Made by a program: the position numbers and the translations under genes. A model generated the notes under the pieces. The model did not search any database, had not been told where the DNA came from, and saw nothing but the letters and a program-made list of their open reading frames with translations. From Desulfatitalea alkaliphila (lineage in GTDB: Bacteria > Desulfobacterota > Desulfobacteria > Desulfobacterales > Desulfosarcinaceae), in contig NZ_JALJRB010000018.1 of the NCBI RefSeq assembly GCF_022968795.1, positions 44,083 to 108,082 on the forward strand: a DNA stretch of 64,000 bases. Reading direction: 5' to 3'. Positions within the stretch are counted from its first letter, which is position 1. The number at the start of each line of letters is the position of its first letter. Of this stretch, positions 60,209 to 64,000 are shown one piece after another.

Positions 60209-61755
60209 AACCGGCCCAAACCCTGATTCGCCGTTTCGGCCGCCTGCGCCTGGCCGCCGCCCTGCTCACCGCCCTGCCGCTGCTGCTGCTGCCGCTGCTG
60301 GGCGTTCTGTGGCTCTGGCAAAACCGTTGGCAGTCCTACTGGATGATCGCCCTGGGCGGCTGCGCGCTGCTGGGATACGGTTTGCATCTACTGCTGGCGC
60401 GCCTGGAACGCAAGCGCATCATGGCCCGCACCACCGGTCCCGACCCGCTCTGGCCCCCCTCGGCCGATGCCGCCTGGCAATCCGTGGCGCAAATGGCTGA
60501 CCGGGCCACCCCCCAACAGTGGCCGCTCAACGACGTGGAAAAGCTGGCCCGCCTGGGCCGGGACACCCTGGAACAGGTGGCCCGCCACTATCACCCCCAT
60601 CGGGACGCCCCCCTGCTGGAACTGACCGTTCCCCACGCCCTGCTGATCATCGAACAGGCCGCCCGTGAGCTGCGCCGGGAGGTGGTGGATCACATTCCCT
60701 TCTCCCACCGCCTGACCATCGGCACCCTGTTGCGGGCCAACCGCTTGCGGGAGCTGAGCAAAACCTACGAACCGTGGTACCGCGCCGGGCGGGCCATCGT
60801 ATCGCCCTACAGCGCCCTGTTCAGCGAACTGCGCCGCACCGTGGCCGGCACCATCGTGGGCTACGGGGTCGACAAGCTCAAAACATGGCTGCTGCAAGAG
60901 TATGTGCGCAAAGTGGGCTATTATGCCATCGCGCTGTACAGCGGCCGTATGCTGCTGGAAGACGCGCCGAGCGTCGCCGCGTCCGTGCCCCGAACGGACG
61001 CCGACCCTGCGGAAACGCCCGACGGAGCGGACGCTGAAGACGAACCGCTGCGCATCCTGGTCCTGGGCCGCGCCAACGCCGGCAAATCCAGCCTGATCAA
61101 CGCCCTGTTCGGCCGCCTGACCAGCGCCACGGACATCCTGCCCCACACCACCCGCCGGATCACCGCCCACCGCCTCGAACGGGATGGCATCCCCCTGGCC
61201 GAGGTGATCGACGCCCCCGGCAGCGACACCGAGCTGCTGGACGACAAAGCTTTCAACAAAGCCGCCGCCGGCGCCGATCTCATCCTGTGGGTCACCGCCG
61301 CCCACCGCCCCGACCGCCAACCCGAGCGCGCCCAATTGGACCGGCTGCGCGCCCTCTACGCGGACAACCCCGCCCGCCGGACGCCGCCCATCCTGGTGGT
61401 GGTCAGCCACATCGACCTGCTCCGCCCCGCCCGGCAGTGGTCGCCGCCCTACGATCTGAGCCGGCCCGAGGATCCCAAGGCCCGCACCATCGCCGCCGCC
61501 ACGGCGGCCGTCGCCCAAGATCTGAACACCCCGCCGGCCCGCACCATACCGGTCTGCCTGGCCCCGGAGCGCACCTACAATGTGGAAGACACCCTCTGGG
61601 CCGCCATCCTGGCGCACCAGGACGACGCCCGCCGCGCCCGCTTTCTGCGCTGCCTGGAAACCCGCCGCCGCCAGGAGAACTGGCACCTCGCCTGGCGCCA
61701 GCTCGCCAACACCGGCCGCCTGCTGCTGGAAGTCCCCAAGCGGCTGCTCTCCTGA
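60205..61755 (+). CDS. Era-like GTPase with N-terminal membrane helices
   Basis: The 516-residue product starts with two membrane helices (about 18-60), then a helical region, and a GTPase domain (about 275-420): GRANAGKSSLINALFG (G1), THTTRRITA (G2), IDAPGSD (G3) and VVSHIDLL (G4, SHID for NKxD). The GTG start overlaps the preceding stop (GTGA), with AAGGAG before it. The frame is open far upstream but belongs to the antisense-like reading of the previous gene. The two genes are an obligate pair by layout, and probably form a membrane complex. The cargo is unknown. Confidence 0.8.
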   Translation: MKPAQTLIRRFGRLRLAAALLTALPLLLLPLLGVLWLWQNRWQSYWMIALGGCALLGYGLHLLLARLERKRIMARTTGPDPLWPPSADAAWQSVAQMADRATPQQWPLNDVEKLARLGRDTLEQVARHYHPHRDAPLLELTVPHALLIIEQAARELRREVVDHIPFSHRLTIGTLLRANRLRELSKTYEPWYRAGRAIVSPYSALFSELRRTVAGTIVGYGVDKLKTWLLQEYVRKVGYYAIALYSGRMLLEDAPSVAASVPRTDADPAETPDGADAEDEPLRILVLGRANAGKSSLINALFGRLTSATDILPHTTRRITAHRLERDGIPLAEVIDAPGSDTELLDDKAFNKAAAGADLILWVTAAHRPDRQPERAQLDRLRALYADNPARRTPPILVVVSHIDLLRPARQWSPPYDLSRPEDPKARTIAAATAAVAQDLNTPPARTIPVCLAPERTYNVEDTLWAAILAHQDDARRARFLRCLETRRRQENWHLAWRQLANTGRLLLEVPKRLLS

Positions 61756-61786
61756 ACAGACCATGATTTGTAATTCTGGGAAGTAA

Positions 61787-62476
61787 TCAGAAATCCAACT
61801 CGAGCTGCACCGGCTTGATATTCTCCGGCCCATTGTTGCGCACAACGTTGACCCGTCGCGCGACCGGCTGGAAAACCAGATCAACGACGGTTCGCTGCAC
61901 CAGCATCTCGGAAAGGCCGGCGGTATCGGCGTTGGCCGGGTCCAGCCAGGCCGCGTAGTCGTCCGGGTGCAAAATAGCGGGCATTCGGTGGTGAATCGCT
62001 TTCAAATCCCCTTCGGCCGGGCGGGTGATGATGGTGCAGGAAAGGTAAGGCGTCTCCAGCCGACCCCGGTCCGTCCACGACGCCCAAAGGCCGGCGAAGG
62101 CAAACGGTGCGCCCCCGGGCAGGGTAATATATACCGGCTGCTTGTCGCCCTTGGGGCCTTTCCATTCATAAAAGCCGTCCGCCGGAATCAGGCAGCGGCG
62201 TTTTTTGAAAGCCTCCCGGAAACTGGGCTTGGCAGCCACCGTTTCCATGCGGGCATTAATCATTTTGGCGCCGATGGACGGCTCCTTGGCCCAATGGGGC
62301 ACCAGGCCCCAATGCAACTGCTGCAATACATTGACCTCTTCCTGTCTCACGACGGCCAGAATCGGCTGGGACGGCGCCACATTGTAGTTAGCGGTCGCTT
62401 CCACCGGCGCACGGTCGATGGGCAAATAGCGTTTGAGTTCCTCGACACTCCTGAATCCGACGAAACGGCCACACAT
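61787..62476 (-). CDS. yedK: SOS-response-associated peptidase / abasic-site DNA-protein crosslinker (HMCES/YedK)
   Basis: The 229-residue protein has Met-Cys2-GRF at its start, where Cys2 (exposed after Met removal) forms a stable thiazolidine crosslink with abasic sites in single-stranded DNA. NARMETV, DGFYEW (Glu) and HHRMP (His) are the other active-site motifs. The start is fixed: at the alternative Met 62485, GGAG would touch the ATG, whereas for 62476 it sits 9 bases away and gives the required Cys2. It is separated from the integrase gene by 58 bases. Confidence 0.92.
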   Translation of the reverse strand: MCGRFVGFRSVEELKRYLPIDRAPVEATANYNVAPSQPILAVVRQEEVNVLQQLHWGLVPHWAKEPSIGAKMINARMETVAAKPSFREAFKKRRCLIPADGFYEWKGPKGDKQPVYITLPGGAPFAFAGLWASWTDRGRLETPYLSCTIITRPAEGDLKAIHHRMPAILHPDDYAAWLDPANADTAGLSEMLVQRTVVDLVFQPVARRVNVVRNNGPENIKPVQLELDF

Positions 62477-62534
62477 GGGTTGCATCTCCTTTGCAGCAGA
62501 AATGACGACAGTTTTATGGTAACCATCGCTTCAA

Positions 62535-63788
62535 TCAGACGCAATTCACGTTTTGATCCAGCGGACTGCACACACCCAGCACATTCTTCCTGGCCACATG
62601 GGTGTAGATCATGGTCGTCTGCACATCGACATGCCCCAAAAGCACCTGAATCGTCCGGATGTCATACCCATTCTCCAGCAGGTGGGTCGCAAAACTATGG
62701 CGCAGCGTATGTGTTGTAACCCGCTTGGGAATCCGGGCGGTTGAGGCCGCATTTTTAACCGCCCGCTGAACAAAATCGGCTGACAAATGGTGCCTGCGGG
62801 TCAACTTGCTTCGCGGATCCACGGACAGCCTGTCGGAAGGAAATACCCAAAACCATATCCACTGCCGGGATGCATTGGGATATTTTTTGTCCAATGCACC
62901 CGGTAAAGAGACCCCAGGCGTACCGGCTTTTCGGTCGGCATCATAGATTTGGCGAACTTGTTCCAGATGAAGCTTTAATTCTTGCACCGCATTCTCCGGC
63001 AGCAGTGTCTGGCGATCCTTGTCCCCTTTGCCCGCACGTACCGTGATCGTGTTGCGTTGAAAATCCAAATCCTGAACCCGCAACCGCGTACACTCGTTCA
63101 GTCGAAGCCCGGCTCCATACAGGATTTTCACCATCAGACGAGGAAGGCCGTCAAGCGCGCTGATCATCTGTTTCACCTCCTCCTGGGTCAAAACCGTAGG
63201 CAACCGCTCGCCGCGTTTGGACCTCACCACGCTTTGTATGTCGCCGACTTCCCTTTCAAGCACATGCCTATAAAAGAACAGAATGGCGTTGAAGGCCAGG
63301 TTCTGAGTGGATTTTGCTACATGGCGATCCACAGCCAGGTAAGAAAGAAAATTGCGAATATGCAAATCCGTCAACTCGCAAGGGCCCACCGGTTTTACAT
63401 ACACAAAAAAATCCCGCAGCCATTTAAGATAGGTCTGCTCGGTGCGGTAGGATCGCTGCTTGAGTCTGAGCATGCGCACCATATCCTCACCAGCCTTTTT
63501 CCAATCACCAGCGGACACATTGCTTGCAGGCCCGGCAGCCGAAACGCTTCTACCGGCATAAAAACAGTACAGACTCAGCGCCTCCTTGGCCTGGTCCACC
63601 TGCCATTGCTCAAATCGTTTGCCGATTTGAATCAAAAAGGGACCAATCATCTGTTCAGGTTCGCCGGGGCTAACCTGCGATTGGCAAAAGCGGATAAACA
63701 GCTTTGTCCAGTGTAAATAGAAAGGCAGATGCTTTTTTGGTATATTGCGATTATTTTTCAAAAAGTTATGAAAATCATCAATCAGCAT
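62535..63788 (-). CDS. intI: Integron integrase (IntI-type tyrosine recombinase)
   Basis: The 417-residue recombinase has the catalytic residues of tyrosine recombinases: Arg in GAGLRLNE, His-x-x-Arg in HTLRHSF, His in GHVDVQTT and Tyr in IYTHV. Between the boxes it carries the extra segment that defines integron integrases: [16 protein letters not shown] and [12 protein letters not shown]. The N-terminal about 85 residues are longer than in IntI1 but usual for environmental IntI. GGAGG precedes the ATG. It inserts gene cassettes at attI; cassettes would lie to the right of the start, beyond 64000. GC is about 50 % and lower near the start, so the integron differs from the host chromosome. 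Confidence 0.9.
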   Translation of the reverse strand: MLIDDFHNFLKNNRNIPKKHLPFYLHWTKLFIRFCQSQVSPGEPEQMIGPFLIQIGKRFEQWQVDQAKEALSLYCFYAGRSVSAAGPASNVSAGDWKKAGEDMVRMLRLKQRSYRTEQTYLKWLRDFFVYVKPVGPCELTDLHIRNFLSYLAVDRHVAKSTQNLAFNAILFFYRHVLEREVGDIQSVVRSKRGERLPTVLTQEEVKQMISALDGLPRLMVKILYGAGLRLNECTRLRVQDLDFQRNTITVRAGKGDKDRQTLLPENAVQELKLHLEQVRQIYDADRKAGTPGVSLPGALDKKYPNASRQWIWFWVFPSDRLSVDPRSKLTRRHHLSADFVQRAVKNAASTARIPKRVTTHTLRHSFATHLLENGYDIRTIQVLLGHVDVQTTMIYTHVARKNVLGVCSPLDQNVNCV

Positions 63789-63805
63789 TGAATAATAAAC
63801 CTCCG

Positions 63806-63828
63806 TATTATACCGCAGCCGTATAATA
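63806..63828. promoter_or_regulatory. Inverted repeat with back-to-back TATAAT boxes before intI
   Basis: TATTATAC (63806-63813) and GTATAATA (63821-63828) are an 8-base inverted repeat with 7-base spacer. The minus-strand TATAAT (63807-63812) has TTATCA 17 bases upstream (63830-63835), a good intI promoter. A TATAAT also points to the plus strand but has no -35. Confidence 0.5.
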
Positions 63829-64000
63829 TTGATAATTACGAGGAATTACCGCTAACCAAAAAGGGTCTCAAGAAGTCCTGGCCGGGTGTGATCTGAGCAG
63901 GGCGTGTGAAGGAGATGTAAAATAGATTGATTTTAATCGGAAAATATGCTGTAGGAGAAGGACTAACCAGCCAAGTTGCCGTTTCATAACCGAATCAAAT

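Noticed and set aside
63840..64000. attI or attC core sites next to the integrase
   Set aside because: No GTTRRRY core was seen on the plus strand; GTTGCCG and the inverted TAACC...GTTGC pair fit poorly. The site may lie beyond the window.

Overview
The window reads as chromosome of a GC-rich (about 60-63 %) strictly anaerobic bacterium, most likely a Desulfobacterota sulfate or fatty-acid oxidiser. The reasons are an anaerobe-type hybrid cluster protein with an HcpR-like regulator and a TTGAC-N4-GTCAA operator, rubrerythrin-like proteins, a HesB/IscA-like selenoprotein with in-frame UGA, several acyl-CoA enzymes, and DUF362/polyferredoxin redox proteins. The taxonomic assignment is inference from gene content; there is no rRNA, tRNA or CRISPR array to anchor it.

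Layout. 1-10.3 kb: end of an iron alcohol dehydrogenase, a MinD/ParA-type ATPase, an FMN alpha-hydroxyacid dehydrogenase, an SDR, a methyltransferase, then acyl-CoA chemistry (3-hydroxyacyl-CoA dehydrogenase, metallo-hydrolase, ThDP enzyme plus old-yellow-enzyme pair, enoyl-CoA hydratase). 10.3-15.9 kb: an envelope cluster on the minus strand, with adenylate cyclase, a deacetylase-fold protein lacking its metal ligands, a LysM/TPR lipoprotein and an MltF-type transglycosylase. 16-23.4 kb: fumarase, small zinc proteins, a rubrerythrin-like protein, then the nitrosative-stress locus hcpR <> hcp, zinc-ribbon/HD-like protein and ferredoxin. 23.8-25.4 kb: ECF sigma, anti-sigma and Spy/CpxP-like protein. 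25.8-30.6 kb: leuD, leuC, lepA and a REC-GGDEF protein. 30.6-38 kb: a redox module (DUF6599, DUF362, membrane polyferredoxin, Tat aldo/keto reductase), split by a lower-GC fused MFS/spermidine-synthase-like gene. 38-46 kb: housekeeping and small genes including ndk, an rRNA/tRNA methyltransferase, a J-domain protein, FmdB-type zinc ribbon and the selenoprotein. 46-54.7 kb: nitroreductases, a DUF255 thioredoxin-like protein, a rhodanese-ferritin fusion, a HEAT-response-regulator fusion and mutY. 55-58.8 kb: a secreted-protein operon (YncE-like propeller, lipoprotein, C10 streptopain-like protease). 59-61.8 kb: two coupled GTPases. 61.8-64 kb: an HMCES/YedK protein and an integron integrase at the right edge, whose cassettes would lie beyond the window.

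A striking non-coding feature is a dispersed intergenic repeat (ten recognisable copies) built on tandem TTTTAAG heptamers joined to a conserved TTGAAGG-N-AT-N-CT tail. Six copies sit just after the stop codon of a same-strand gene, and some follow GGCCC-TGGC-GGGCC hairpins. The strongest individual findings are the selenoprotein that ordinary gene calling truncates, the HcpR operator and locus, the repeat family, the secreted C10 operon with shared CFIxTL C-termini, and the integron integrase.
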